A stretch of 64,000 nt of DNA, taken from NCBI GenBank assembly GCA_026981645.1, contig JALSII010000006.1, forward strand, positions 62,001-126,000, written 5' to 3'. The notes below the pieces were generated by a model. It saw nothing but the letters and a program-made list of their open reading frames with translations, was not told where the DNA came from and made no database searches. This document shows, one piece after another, positions 53,504 to 61,839 of the stretch. Positions within the stretch are counted from its first letter, which is position 1; each line of letters begins with the position of its first letter. This DNA comes from Hyphomicrobiales bacterium (GTDB taxonomy: Bacteria > Pseudomonadota > Alphaproteobacteria > Rhizobiales > Devosiaceae). The position numbers and the translations under genes were made by a program.

Positions 53504-54951
53504 CGGCCCCGCCTGAGACTGCCCAGAATGCCCCGGACCAGTGAATTGCCCAATTCGCGGGCCAGGGTGCGGGCAAGCTGCTTGGCTGCGGTTTCGGTCA
53601 CCGACTGGCGACTGGAGGAACGATTGCTACCTGGTGCGGGTCGAACCTTTTCTTCTTCTGCCCTGTTGACCTCGGTGCGCCGTTTGAGCACTTCAAAAGC
53701 TGAGTCCCGGTCGATAACTTCATCGTAAAGACCGCTTATCGGACTTTGCGCAATCACTTTTCTGCGCTCTGCGGGCAAAATGGGGCCAAGGCGCGACGAA
53801 GGGGGGCGCATCATGGTGCGCCCGACAACGGAAGGCACGCCCTTTGATTCCAGGGTGGAAACCAGCGCTTCGCCCACCCCCAACTGGGTGATGACTTCTT
53901 TGGTGTCAAAATCGGGGTTGGGCCGGAAGGTTTCCGCAGCGGCGCGCACTGCCTTTTGCTCTCTTGGCGTATAGGCGCGGAGCGCGTGTTGCACACGATT
54001 GCCCAACTGGGCCAGCACTGCGTCGGGCATATCGGCGGGGTTCTGCGTCACAAAATAGACGCCCACGCCCTTGGAACGCACCAGCTTGACCACCTGCTCG
54101 ACCTTTTGCAGCAATATCTTGGGCGCTTCGTCAAACAACAGATGTGCCTCATCAAAGAAAAACACCAATTTGGGTTTGTCCGGGTTGCCGACTTCGGGCA
54201 ACTCCTCGAACAATTCCGAAAGCAGCCACAACAAAAAGGTCGAATAAAGCCGCGGTGACATCATCAACTCATCTGCCGCCAGAACGGAAATATAGCCGCG
54301 CCCGTCACTGTCGGTGCGCATCAGGTCCTTGATATCAAGGGCACGCTCGCCAAAAAACAGGTCGCCACTTTGCTGCTCAAGCACCAGCAGCCCGCGCTGT
54401 ATCGCCCCTATCGAGGCGCTGGACACGTTGCCGTAAGTCATTGAAATGGCCTTGGCGTTATTACCGATTTCAATGAGAAGCGCACGCAGGTCTTTGAGGT
54501 CGAGCAGCAACAGTCCTTCGTCGTCGGCGACCTTGAAAGCGATATTGAGAACGCCTTCCTGGGTGTCGTTCAGGTCGAGCATGCGGGCAAACAGCAATGG
54601 GCCCATCTCTGAAACCGTGGTGCGGATGGGATGTCCCTGGCGGCCGAACAGGTCCCAGAAAATGGTGGGGAAACTGTCGAACTCATAGTCGTCAAAACCG
54701 ATGTCCGAAGCACGTCTGGCGAGAAAATCCCTGGGTTCTCCCGCAACTGCTATGCCGGACAGGTCGCCCTTGACATCAGCGCAAAAAACCGGAACTCCGG
54801 CGTTCGAAAAGCCTTCGGCCAGTATTTGCAGGCTGACGGTTTTTCCGGTGCCCGTTGCCCCGGTAATCAGCCCGTGGCGGTTGGCGTATTTCAGGGCGAG
54901 ATATTCGGGATCAGTACTCGTTCCCAGATAGATATAATCGTCAATCAGCAT
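53500..54951 (-). CDS. HerA/YjgR-like ATPase (DUF853)
   Basis: This 483-residue ATPase has Walker A GATGTGKTVSL near residue 32, then VFCADVKGDLSGIA and the DEAH-type Walker B FFFDEAHLLFD, followed by a conserved YFVTQNPADMPDAVLAQLGN. The DUF853 C-terminal tail is rich in Arg and Ser. YjgR-type proteins are predicted DNA translocases or chaperone-like ATPases; a precise role is unknown. Its stop is coupled to the SLOG-like gene. Confidence 0.9.
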   Translation of the reverse strand: MLIDDYIYLGTSTDPEYLALKYANRHGLITGATGTGKTVSLQILAEGFSNAGVPVFCADVKGDLSGIAVAGEPRDFLARRASDIGFDDYEFDSFPTIFWDLFGRQGHPIRTTVSEMGPLLFARMLDLNDTQEGVLNIAFKVADDEGLLLLDLKDLRALLIEIGNNAKAISMTYGNVSSASIGAIQRGLLVLEQQSGDLFFGERALDIKDLMRTDSDGRGYISVLAADELMMSPRLYSTFLLWLLSELFEELPEVGNPDKPKLVFFFDEAHLLFDEAPKILLQKVEQVVKLVRSKGVGVYFVTQNPADMPDAVLAQLGNRVQHALRAYTPREQKAVRAAAETFRPNPDFDTKEVITQLGVGEALVSTLESKGVPSVVGRTMMRPPSSRLGPILPAERRKVIAQSPISGLYDEVIDRDSAFEVLKRRTEVNRAEEEKVRPAPGSNRSSSRQSVTETAAKQLARTLARELGNSLVRGILGSLRRGR

Positions 54952-55125
54952 AGGTGGTACGCTCCAAGGTCATTCCAAGCCTTATAGCTTTGGCTTGCCC
55001 GCGGCCACAAGACCAATAAACCGGGATGGTTGGCATATGCCCCATACCCCTCAAAAGAGCTTGGCACCGGTGCTGGGCATTCCTATATGGAAGGTTCGGG
55101 CTCAGGAGACAGGGGACACAACGCC

Positions 55126-55452
55126 ATGATTGTCAGCACCACGGATACACTGCAGGGATTTGAAATCACCGATTATCTGGGGATCGTCACCGGGGAAACC
55201 ATCTCGGGGGCCAACATTGTGCGCGATGTGATGGCGACCGTAACCGACTATGTGGGGGGGCGCTCAGGCACCTATGAGGAGGTGTTGGGCAAAGCGCGCG
55301 AGAGCACCATTTCCGAGGTGATGGACCGGGCGCAACTGCTGGGTGCGGACGGGGTGGTGGGTATTACCTTCGACTATGAAACCATTGGCGGGCGCGGGGC
55401 GATGATTATGGTCACAGCTACCGGAACCGCTGTTCGTTTCCGCAAGCTCTGA
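55126..55452 (+). CDS. YbjQ-family protein (UPF0145)
   Basis: This 108-residue protein has the pentameric YbjQ fold signature MIVSTTDTLQGFEITDYLGI, then TGETISGANIVRDVMATVTD and GADGVVGITFDYETIG. The family's role is unknown, perhaps metal related. I chose ATG 55126 as it matches the usual start; an in-frame ATG at 55030 adds 32 residues of unrelated character. Confidence 0.85.
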   Translation: MIVSTTDTLQGFEITDYLGIVTGETISGANIVRDVMATVTDYVGGRSGTYEEVLGKARESTISEVMDRAQLLGADGVVGITFDYETIGGRGAMIMVTATGTAVRFRKL

Positions 55453-55575
55453 AATTTTCTCTCTGGCTCTGTAACCGGCCGGACTTTGCCAGTTTACCAG
55501 TTCCGCCAAGTCTGGTGGCTTCCCAATAGCCCCCTGGGCTATAGTCAGGCGGATGGGAACTAATTCCGGGTTGAT

Positions 55576-56919
55576 GTGATGAAACTCAAACGCCGCAGCA
55601 TGATTGCCGGGCTGGCAATGGCCTCAGCGAGCCTTTCGGGAACAGTATTGGCACAAAACAGCCCTTTTGCGCTCAACGGCGTTGAACTGGGCCTTGTGCC
55701 CAACCTTGGTTCTGAACAGTCCGAAACACTGCGCGCCGCCATACGAAAGGCCGTCGAGGCAGGAGCGCCCCTGTTCCTGCCCGCCGGGCGCTATCGGGTT
55801 TCAGGCATCGAATTGCCCTCGAATTTCACCATTTCAGGCGTTGCCGGAGGAACGATTCTAGAGACAGCTGATGGAACGGTACTCATGGGTGCACGAGACC
55901 AATCCAATATCATTCTGGAAGGGCTGACTTTTAACGGAAGGGGGCTTGGCGAAAACCGCCGGGATGCACTCCTTGCCTTTGAGGACTGCGCATCGCTCAG
56001 CATCAAGAGTTGCACAATAAACAATACAAACAACAATGGCCTTTATCTGGGCGCATGCTCGGGAGCCATTGAGGCTTGCGAAATCAGTACCTGCCAACAA
56101 TCAGCCATCCACCTGCAAAACAGTGTTGGCATATTTTTGCGCGACAATGTCATTTCCGCCTGTGGTAATGGAGGTATCAGGGTCTGGCGCAGCGAAAGCG
56201 GTGCCGATGGCACCATCGTTGTCAACAACCGGATTTCAGGCATCGGTTCTGATGAGGGGGACGGGCAAAACGGCAACGGCGTGAACATCTTCCGGGCTGA
56301 TCGGGTCATCGTCTCGGACAATGTGATTGAGGATTGTGCTTTTTCAGCCGTGCGGGCCAACGCCACCAACGATACGATTATTTCGGGCAACCAGTGCATC
56401 AACTCCTCGGAGGTGGCCATTTTTTCCGAATTTGCCTTTTCCGGCTCCATCATCAGCAACAATATCATTGATGGCGCGGCCCGGGGCATCTCGATGACCA
56501 ATTTCAACGACGGGGGGCGTCTGGCGGTGTGCTCGGGCAATATTGTGCGCAATATTCTGCCGTTTTCGCCCACCAACCCCAGAACCCGACCCATGGGCAT
56601 TTTTGCCGAAGCTGACGCCGCAGTCAGCGGCAATGTGGTGGAAAATGTGCCCGGCATCGGCATTTGTGCCGGATGGGGACCGTTTCTGCGCAATGTGCTG
56701 GTTTCCAACAATGTTGTCCGCAAAACGCTGGTGGGAATTGGTGTCAGCGTTGCAGAAGGGGCCGGTGCGGCCAAGATTTCAAACAATCTGATTGCCGAGG
56801 CGGAACTTGCGGCGCTTGCCGGCCTGGCCTGGCGAGATATCATCAGCACCGACCTTGTGGCGGACGCCGAGCGCTTTCCCCACATCATGCTCAGCAACAA
56901 TAGTGTGGTTCAGTCCTGA
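55576..56919 (+). CDS. Secreted right-handed beta-helix protein (TIGR03808 type)
   Basis: This 447-residue protein has a twin-arginine-like signal (KRRSMIAGLAMASASLSG) and then parallel beta-helix coils typical of TIGR03808, a Tat-exported family of Hyphomicrobiales (NNTNNNGLYLGACSGAIEAC, NVISACGNGGIRVWRSESGA, NNIIDGAARGISMTNFNDGG). The repeat count is about ten. Its role may be polysaccharide binding or cleavage, but no catalytic residues can be pointed out. Start GTG 55576 or ATG 55579. It overlaps the convergent asparaginase gene by ten bases. Confidence 0.85.
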   Translation: MMKLKRRSMIAGLAMASASLSGTVLAQNSPFALNGVELGLVPNLGSEQSETLRAAIRKAVEAGAPLFLPAGRYRVSGIELPSNFTISGVAGGTILETADGTVLMGARDQSNIILEGLTFNGRGLGENRRDALLAFEDCASLSIKSCTINNTNNNGLYLGACSGAIEACEISTCQQSAIHLQNSVGIFLRDNVISACGNGGIRVWRSESGADGTIVVNNRISGIGSDEGDGQNGNGVNIFRADRVIVSDNVIEDCAFSAVRANATNDTIISGNQCINSSEVAIFSEFAFSGSIISNNIIDGAARGISMTNFNDGGRLAVCSGNIVRNILPFSPTNPRTRPMGIFAEADAAVSGNVVENVPGIGICAGWGPFLRNVLVSNNVVRKTLVGIGVSVAEGAGAAKISNNLIAEAELAALAGLAWRDIISTDLVADAERFPHIMLSNNSVVQS

Positions 56920-57935
56920 ATTTTTGGCTTTGCGGCTTTGGTTGCAGAAACCGTTCCCACTTCAAATTTGCGCCAGTTGCGAATGGGGTTTTTCCGCCTG
57001 CCTTCCAGAAATGCGCGCTGCTTTTCATCCGGTTCGGTAATCCCGAGCAGCAATGCTGCGACCATGGTTTCGGCGGCAGCCATGTTGCCGTCATCGCATT
57101 TCAACGCGTAACCCCAGCCGCGCTCGACAATTGCGCCACAAAAAACGCCTTCCGCACCGCCCTTGCTCATCAGGCGGTTTTTGAACAGTTCCATGGCTTC
57201 GGTATCAAAGGCCCCGCTCCCCCCCACCAGAAACGGGTGGCTTGTGGCAGCTTCGAGGATTTCCCCTAATGCGTTTTTGTCTTCAGGCACCATCCCGGAG
57301 CTGGTGCTCATGGTTGCAAATCCCTTGGCAATGGAATGCAAGGGAGCGGCCCAGGTGGGAATGGAACACCCGTCCGTGCCACATTTATCCGTTGTCAGAG
57401 TGTCCCCAATCAAGTCCTCAACGCAAGCGCGTACCAGCTTTTGCACCAGGTGGTCGCGTTCAGTATAGCCTTTGACCGGCGCTCCGAGCGCCCGCGCCAC
57501 CGCCAGCATGCCGGCATGTTTTCCCGAACAGTTATTGTGAATTACGCCAGGGGCAATTCCTGCGTCGCGCATGCGGTTTCTTGTTGCCCGGTGGGAGGGG
57601 GGATGGATGCCACATTCAAGGTCAGCTTCCGAACAGCCGATTTTTTCCAGCATCGTGCGCACAGCTTCAATGTGGAGGGGCTCCCCCAGATGGGAGGCGC
57701 AGGCAATGGCAATGGATTGGGATTCAAGGCCAAACTTTTTTACCGCGCCGGAACGGAACAAAGCCAGCGCCTGCATGGATTTTATTGCCGAGCGCGGAAA
57801 AATCTCCCGTTCAACATCACCGGCTGCGGTTATGATGTTGCCGGAGGCATCAACCACGCAAAAAGCGCCCCGGTGCCGGTTTTCAACCCAGTTTCCCCGC
57901 ATCATTTCCGCCAGAACCGGATTTGCTTCCATCAA
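56910..57935 (-). CDS. Rhizobial-type L-asparaginase (ReAII/ReAV family)
   Basis: This 341-residue asparaginase belongs to the class first found in Rhizobium etli, unrelated to bacterial type I/II enzymes. Catalytic and metal residues are visible: Ser-x-x-Lys in FPRSAIKSMQAL (residues about 47-51), the zinc-site cysteine in HNNCSGKHAGML, and CGTDGCSIPTWA. It hydrolyses asparagine to aspartate and ammonia in the cytoplasm. The length is normal. Confidence 0.93.
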   Translation of the reverse strand: MMEANPVLAEMMRGNWVENRHRGAFCVVDASGNIITAAGDVEREIFPRSAIKSMQALALFRSGAVKKFGLESQSIAIACASHLGEPLHIEAVRTMLEKIGCSEADLECGIHPPSHRATRNRMRDAGIAPGVIHNNCSGKHAGMLAVARALGAPVKGYTERDHLVQKLVRACVEDLIGDTLTTDKCGTDGCSIPTWAAPLHSIAKGFATMSTSSGMVPEDKNALGEILEAATSHPFLVGGSGAFDTEAMELFKNRLMSKGGAEGVFCGAIVERGWGYALKCDDGNMAAAETMVAALLLGITEPDEKQRAFLEGRRKNPIRNWRKFEVGTVSATKAAKPKIQD

Positions 57936-58026
57936 AAAAATCCCCGCTTTGTTTTACCTGCCGAGGGAAAACAAAAACGGGGTAAAGTCAATGGCTGTTG
58001 GAGGTCGCCAGGCAGAAATTCAAAGT

Positions 58027-58362
58027 CTATTGAACGGGGGCGAGATAACGGGAATTTACCCAGCCATAAGTCGTGTCACGGCCAACCTTGCACCAGTCCG
58101 AGGAATGCTCGACCTTGATGCAGCGTTCCACGTAAACCATTGTATCGGGTGCCAGCTCGCCGATTTTCTGCGAGTATGAGGCGGGCCAGAGGCGCACATT
58201 GAGCGTATCCCACCATTCAACCCCAACCACCTTGCCGACAATGCCTACGTCATATCCGGCGCTTCCGGCGGCCATTGCCGGGGTAACTGCAAATGCCGCG
58301 GCGGCAACGATGACAAATCCGGCGGAGGCGGCAACAATCAGGTTTTTCAGGGCGCTGTTCAT
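58027..58362 (-). CDS. Secreted SH3b-domain protein
   Basis: This 111-residue protein has a signal peptide (MNSALKNLIVAASAGFVIVA, cleavage near AMA) and one bacterial SH3 domain (TLNVRLWPASYSQKIGELAP, VERCIKVEHSSDWCKVGRDT, YGWVNSRYLAPV). Two cysteines could form a disulfide. SH3b domains often bind cell-wall peptides. It is about 90 bases downstream of the asparaginase start, on the same strand. Confidence 0.85.
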   Translation of the reverse strand: MNSALKNLIVAASAGFVIVAAAAFAVTPAMAAGSAGYDVGIVGKVVGVEWWDTLNVRLWPASYSQKIGELAPDTMVYVERCIKVEHSSDWCKVGRDTTYGWVNSRYLAPVQ

Positions 58363-58476
58363 TTTGATAAATCCCGGTTGGTGTTCAAATTCTGACCCTC
58401 TTGTAGATGTGGGAGATTGAACCGATGCTGAGACCTGTGTTCAGAAAACGTTCATCGGCAAATGCATTCGGGCGGC

Positions 58477-58501
58477 AAAAAAAGGCGGGCCGCAGCCCGC
58501 C
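58477..58501 (-). terminator. Terminator of the ABC exporter operon
   Basis: On the minus strand a perfect seven-base stem (GGCGGGC with GCCCGCC) with loop TGCG is followed by seven T. It ends about 30 bases past the permease stop. Confidence 0.88.
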
Positions 58502-58530
58502 AGTTCACTTTTTTCAGGAAAGAAGAACTC

Positions 58531-59445
58531 TCAGGCTGCCAACCGTCGACGGCGATATTCGCTGGCCAGATAGACAAATACTCCGGCAACAAACCATCCG
58601 AGCACCATGCCCAGCCAATCGACCTGAGCCAGATAGGCGGGCACGAAGTTACCGACCGAGACAATTGAATGAATACCGTCAGGCATCATATTCCCGGCAC
58701 CGGGCGACACACCCTCAAGAGACTTGAATGGTGCATTGAAGCGCTGTTCCAGCAATCTTGAAATCGGGCCATCATCTCCAAAAACAACAATTGCCTCAAG
58801 GCCCGATATCATTGCCAGTATCAGAATAAAGGCAGGCACAGCCCAGGAGCGCATCAGCGTGCCCAGAAAGCCAACAAAGGCAAACAGGGGCAGATACCAC
58901 AGAAGCGTGACCACCATGAATACCAGTGCCGATATCTCAATATTAATGGTTGTCCAGAAATTGGTTCCGGAATTGAGCTGGCCAATCACGGGGCTGACGA
59001 GGGAAGCAAGGCTGAGAGCAAGGAACCCGGCCAGTGCGCCAACAAATGACCAGATCAAAATGATGAGTGGAAAAACCGTCAGTCCCGCCAGCGTTTTGCT
59101 TCCCATAATGTTCAGGTCAGAAACGGGCAGCGACTTCCAGAACAGCAGGCTATTATTTTTCCGATCAGAACTGAAGCTGCTGGCGAAATAGAAAAACAGC
59201 ATCAGCGTGAGGTACCCCGTCCAGCCCAGAATGGAGACGGCAAAAATGCCGTTAAATATGTCGATGCCGCTCTGGGGCAATCCCATCTCAGTGACACCGT
59301 TCACCAGGTGAAGGTTTGCGCTGTTGCGCCATACGGCAGTGGAAAAAGCGAGCAGAAGCAGAAAAATCAGAATGCCGGGCACATAGAGAAACGCCGCCTT
59401 GTGTTCGATATATTCCTTTTTGAGAAGGCTCATAACGGCGCTCAT
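58531..59445 (-). CDS. ABC transporter permease (ABC-2 type)
   Basis: This 304-residue membrane protein has about six helices (LIFLLLLAFSTAVWRN, LFFYFASSFSSDRKNNSLLF, SFVGALAGFLALSLASLV, FAFVGFLGTLMRSWAVPAFI). It pairs with the ATPase upstream, whose stop it overlaps by four bases. The operon, driven by a YtrA-type regulator, resembles bacterial systems for antibiotic or envelope stress; the substrate is unknown. Confidence 0.88.
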   Translation of the reverse strand: MSAVMSLLKKEYIEHKAAFLYVPGILIFLLLLAFSTAVWRNSANLHLVNGVTEMGLPQSGIDIFNGIFAVSILGWTGYLTLMLFFYFASSFSSDRKNNSLLFWKSLPVSDLNIMGSKTLAGLTVFPLIILIWSFVGALAGFLALSLASLVSPVIGQLNSGTNFWTTINIEISALVFMVVTLLWYLPLFAFVGFLGTLMRSWAVPAFILILAMISGLEAIVVFGDDGPISRLLEQRFNAPFKSLEGVSPGAGNMMPDGIHSIVSVGNFVPAYLAQVDWLGMVLGWFVAGVFVYLASEYRRRRLAA

Positions 59446-60326
59446 TGCACTGCTCCAGTTCCGGCTGGCTCTCGTTCCATGAGAGCGACAAACAGGTCAC
59501 TGACCGAGGGGGGGGCCGTTGTGCCCAATTCGCTTGCCTCATCTTCGGGCAGGCCGTCAAAAATCATGATGCTCTGGCCCAGAACTCTGGCCGTGTAGAT
59601 CGGTTTTTGTTCTTTGGCGTCATTAAGTTTCTCTTCCCTCACTGAAACCTGAATGTAGCGCCGGGCAATATCCTGCATGCTGGCGTCCAGAACAATTTTT
59701 CCCTCTCGGATAAAAATCAGATCTGAGAGCAGAAACTCAATCTCGTCCACCTGATGAGTGGTAATCAATATTGAACGACCCTCGTTCATATAATCTTCGA
59801 GCAGACGGCGATAGAACTTCTTGCGAAAAGTGATATCCAGACCAAGAGTCGGTTCATCCAGCACCAGAAGTTTGGCATCAATTGCCATCACAATTGCCAG
59901 ATGCAGTTGGGCGAGCATGCCCTTTGATAGTGCCTTTATAGTCGCCCCAAGGCGTATATCGGTGCCCTCCAGAAGTTCGAGCGCCTTGCTTTGAGAAAAA
60001 TTAGGGTGGATGCCCTCAAGCAAATCCAGTAGCTGAGAAACCTTCAAAAACCTTGGCAGGCTTGCAACATCAGAGATAAAAGCCACATTGCGCATCAGTT
60101 CAGCCCGGTTCTGATAGGGCTCAAGGCCAAGAACACGCACAGAGCCCTGATAGTCTGTAAGGCCAAGAAGTGCATTGATTGCTGTCGTTTTTCCCGCTCC
60201 GTTATGGCCAATGAGACCATAAATTCGCCCCTGAGGTATTAAAAAATCAATCTCATGCAACACCTCCGTTGCCCCGAATTTTTTGCTCAAACCCTTTACT
60301 TCAACGATATTTTCATTTTCCGGCAT
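59442..60326 (-). CDS. ABC transporter ATPase
   Basis: This 294-residue nucleotide-binding protein has Walker A GHNGAGKTTAIN near residue 40, the signature IKALSKGMLAQLHLAIVMAI with the C-loop as LSKG, Walker B LLVLDEPTLGLD and the H-loop ILITTHQVDE. It couples to the downstream permease. Its start overlaps the GntR gene end by 14 bases. Confidence 0.92.
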   Translation of the reverse strand: MPENENIVEVKGLSKKFGATEVLHEIDFLIPQGRIYGLIGHNGAGKTTAINALLGLTDYQGSVRVLGLEPYQNRAELMRNVAFISDVASLPRFLKVSQLLDLLEGIHPNFSQSKALELLEGTDIRLGATIKALSKGMLAQLHLAIVMAIDAKLLVLDEPTLGLDITFRKKFYRRLLEDYMNEGRSILITTHQVDEIEFLLSDLIFIREGKIVLDASMQDIARRYIQVSVREEKLNDAKEQKPIYTARVLGQSIMIFDGLPEDEASELGTTAPPSVSDLFVALMEREPAGTGAVQ

Positions 60327-60687
60327 CGGGCTTTCCTCCCTTCACTTCAGAAACAAGATCGTCAACGCTCAAGCCCAGGGTTTCGATCCGCGCAATAATG
60401 CGCGGCCATTCGTCGGAGAGAAACTTTTCTCGTTCGTGGCGCAGAAGTTTCTCTCGTGCTTTGGGGGTCAGGAACATTCCCAGTCCTCTTCTCTTTTCAA
60501 TTATGCCAAGCTCCACCAGAGACTGGTAGGCCTTGGTGACGGTCAAGGGGTTTACGGAAAGCTCCGCCGATATCTGGCGTACCGAAGGCAACGCCTCATC
60601 ATCTTTGCCTTCACCTCTGAGGATCAGATCGATAATGATCTGTCTGATCTGGATGAAAATAGGCTGTGTATCATTCCACGTTTTCAT
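60313..60687 (-). CDS. GntR-family regulator, YtrA subfamily
   Basis: This 124-residue regulator has a winged helix (QPIFIQIRQIIIDLILRGEG, LPSVRQISAELSVNPLTVTK, YQSLVELGIIEKRRGLGMFL) and a short C-terminal dimerisation helix, as in YtrA. It represses its own ABC operon until an effector, often a membrane-active compound, is present. I chose ATG 60687; a longer frame to 60741 runs through the promoter. A candidate operator lies just upstream. Confidence 0.9.
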   Translation of the reverse strand: MKTWNDTQPIFIQIRQIIIDLILRGEGKDDEALPSVRQISAELSVNPLTVTKAYQSLVELGIIEKRRGLGMFLTPKAREKLLRHEREKFLSDEWPRIIARIETLGLSVDDLVSEVKGGKPDAGK

Positions 60688-60703
60688 GTGCACCACTCTA
60701 TTA

Positions 60704-60741
60704 GTGTAGCGCATACATAACACACCAAAAGCCAGCGTCAA
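60704..60741 (-). promoter_or_regulatory. Promoter and overlapping operator of the GntR-ABC operon
   Basis: On the minus strand a sigma-70-like promoter is seen: TTGACG (60736-60741), 16 bases, TATGTA (60714-60719). The -10 lies inside an inverted GTGT-N12-ACAC (60704-60723), the kind of site YtrA-type GntR proteins bind. A bound regulator would block the promoter, consistent with autoregulation. Confidence 0.55.
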
Positions 60742-60801
60742 CTGGAAAATGCGATGCGCTTAAGCGGCAATCCGGCAGTTGAAAATCCTACACTTCGGGA
60801 A

Positions 60802-60876
60802 TGGCTGGGGCGGCAGGGATCGAACCTGCGAATGCCGATACCAAAAACCGGTGCCTTACCACTTGGCCACGCCCCA
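60802..60876 (-). tRNA. tRNA-Gln (anticodon TTG)
   Basis: The minus strand folds into a 75-base cloverleaf with encoded CCA. The acceptor begins TGGGGCG and ends CGCCCCA-GCCA. The anticodon loop TTTTGGT gives anticodon TTG for glutamine, and the T arm carries GGTTCGATCC. Confidence 0.94.
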
Positions 60877-60987
60877 TTCCGGCCCGTCTCCTACACCGAA
60901 AGTTTATGGCAGGCAACAGAGATTGAACAGCTTTGAACGCTTGAAAGAGGCAAGCGATCCCTTTATATAATCACCCTGTATTGGTCT

Positions 60988-61064
60988 CGGAGTATAGCGC
61001 AGTCTGGTAGCGTACCATGTTCGGAACGTGGGGGTCGCAGGTTCAAATCCTGCTACTCCGACCA
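60988..61064 (+). tRNA. tRNA-Pro (anticodon CGG)
   Basis: A 77-base cloverleaf with encoded CCA: acceptor CGGAGTA and TACTCCG-ACCA, anticodon loop TTCGGAA giving anticodon CGG for proline, and T arm GGTTCAAATCC. It is followed by a terminator about 85 bases downstream. Confidence 0.95.
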
Positions 61065-61149
61065 ATAATCAGCTTCTGTGGGACACTTTGCTGAATTTCC
61101 TGCTCTTTTGAAAGGAGCAGAGCGGCTGACGCTTGACTGGCAAACAAAA

Positions 61150-61176
61150 GCCGGCCCTTCCGGGTCGGCCTTTTTT
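61150..61176 (+). terminator. Rho-independent terminator after tRNA-Pro
   Basis: An eight-base stem (GCCGGCCC with GGGTCGGC, one G-U pair) and loop TTCC are followed by CTTTTTT on the plus strand. Confidence 0.85.
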
Positions 61177-61199
61177 ATTCCTTTACTGCCGAATCACGT

Positions 61200-61793
61200 T
61201 TATCGTCTGAGGAAACGTCCGGCGGCAGGTACCAGAAGTGCTGCAATTGCCACCTTGACAGCATCACCAAGCAGAAATGGCAGAACGCCAACGCTCCACG
61301 CTGCCTCGGCACCGATAATGCTTGCGAGATAGGCAAAACCGAGACCCAGAATTGACGCTGCAGCTGCGGCCATCACAACAAAAAGCTTAAGTGGGGAATT
61401 GTCGGCGCCGCGTTCGGCAAACCAGCCCACCAGCCCCGTTGCCACCACAAACCCAAGGAGATAACCCGCGGTTGGCCCCATCATATAGGCAAACCCGATA
61501 CCGCGTTCAGGCGTCGAAGAAAAGACCGGCAACCCCAGTGCGCCTTCCAGAAGGTAAAGGGCAATGGTCGCCAGTCCGAGCCGGAAACCATAGGCCGCGG
61601 CAATAACCAGAATGACCAGCGTCTGCAAAGTCATGGGTACCGGGTAAAACGGCACGCTGGTTTTTGCAGAAACCCAGAGCACTATCGAGCCAGCCAGCGC
61701 CAGCATGAGTAAAGCGGCCCAGCGCTTTACACCTTCTTTTGGGAGATGAGCTGTCGCCAGCGGCGCATTGGTGTTCAAAAGGGAGGTCGCCAT
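61200..61793 (-). CDS. bioY: Biotin transporter substrate-binding membrane subunit BioY
   Basis: This 197-residue S-component binds biotin in the membrane. It has about six helices and the BioY motifs SVPFYPVPMTLQTLVI near residue 48, YLLEGALGLPVFSS, and GPTAGYLLGFVVA. No bioM or bioN energising genes are in the window, so the protein either acts alone, as some BioY do, or uses subunits encoded elsewhere. No BioR box is evident upstream. Confidence 0.94.
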   Translation of the reverse strand: MATSLLNTNAPLATAHLPKEGVKRWAALLMLALAGSIVLWVSAKTSVPFYPVPMTLQTLVILVIAAAYGFRLGLATIALYLLEGALGLPVFSSTPERGIGFAYMMGPTAGYLLGFVVATGLVGWFAERGADNSPLKLFVVMAAAAASILGLGFAYLASIIGAEAAWSVGVLPFLLGDAVKVAIAALLVPAAGRFLRR

Positions 61794-61839
61794 TGCGGTG
61801 CCTTTCTGTCAATAAACGTTAACGCGATTTGTTTTCCTG

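Noticed and set aside
60754..60970. Short plus-strand reading frames across the tRNA-Gln region
   Set aside because: They run antisense through the tRNA and have no protein character.
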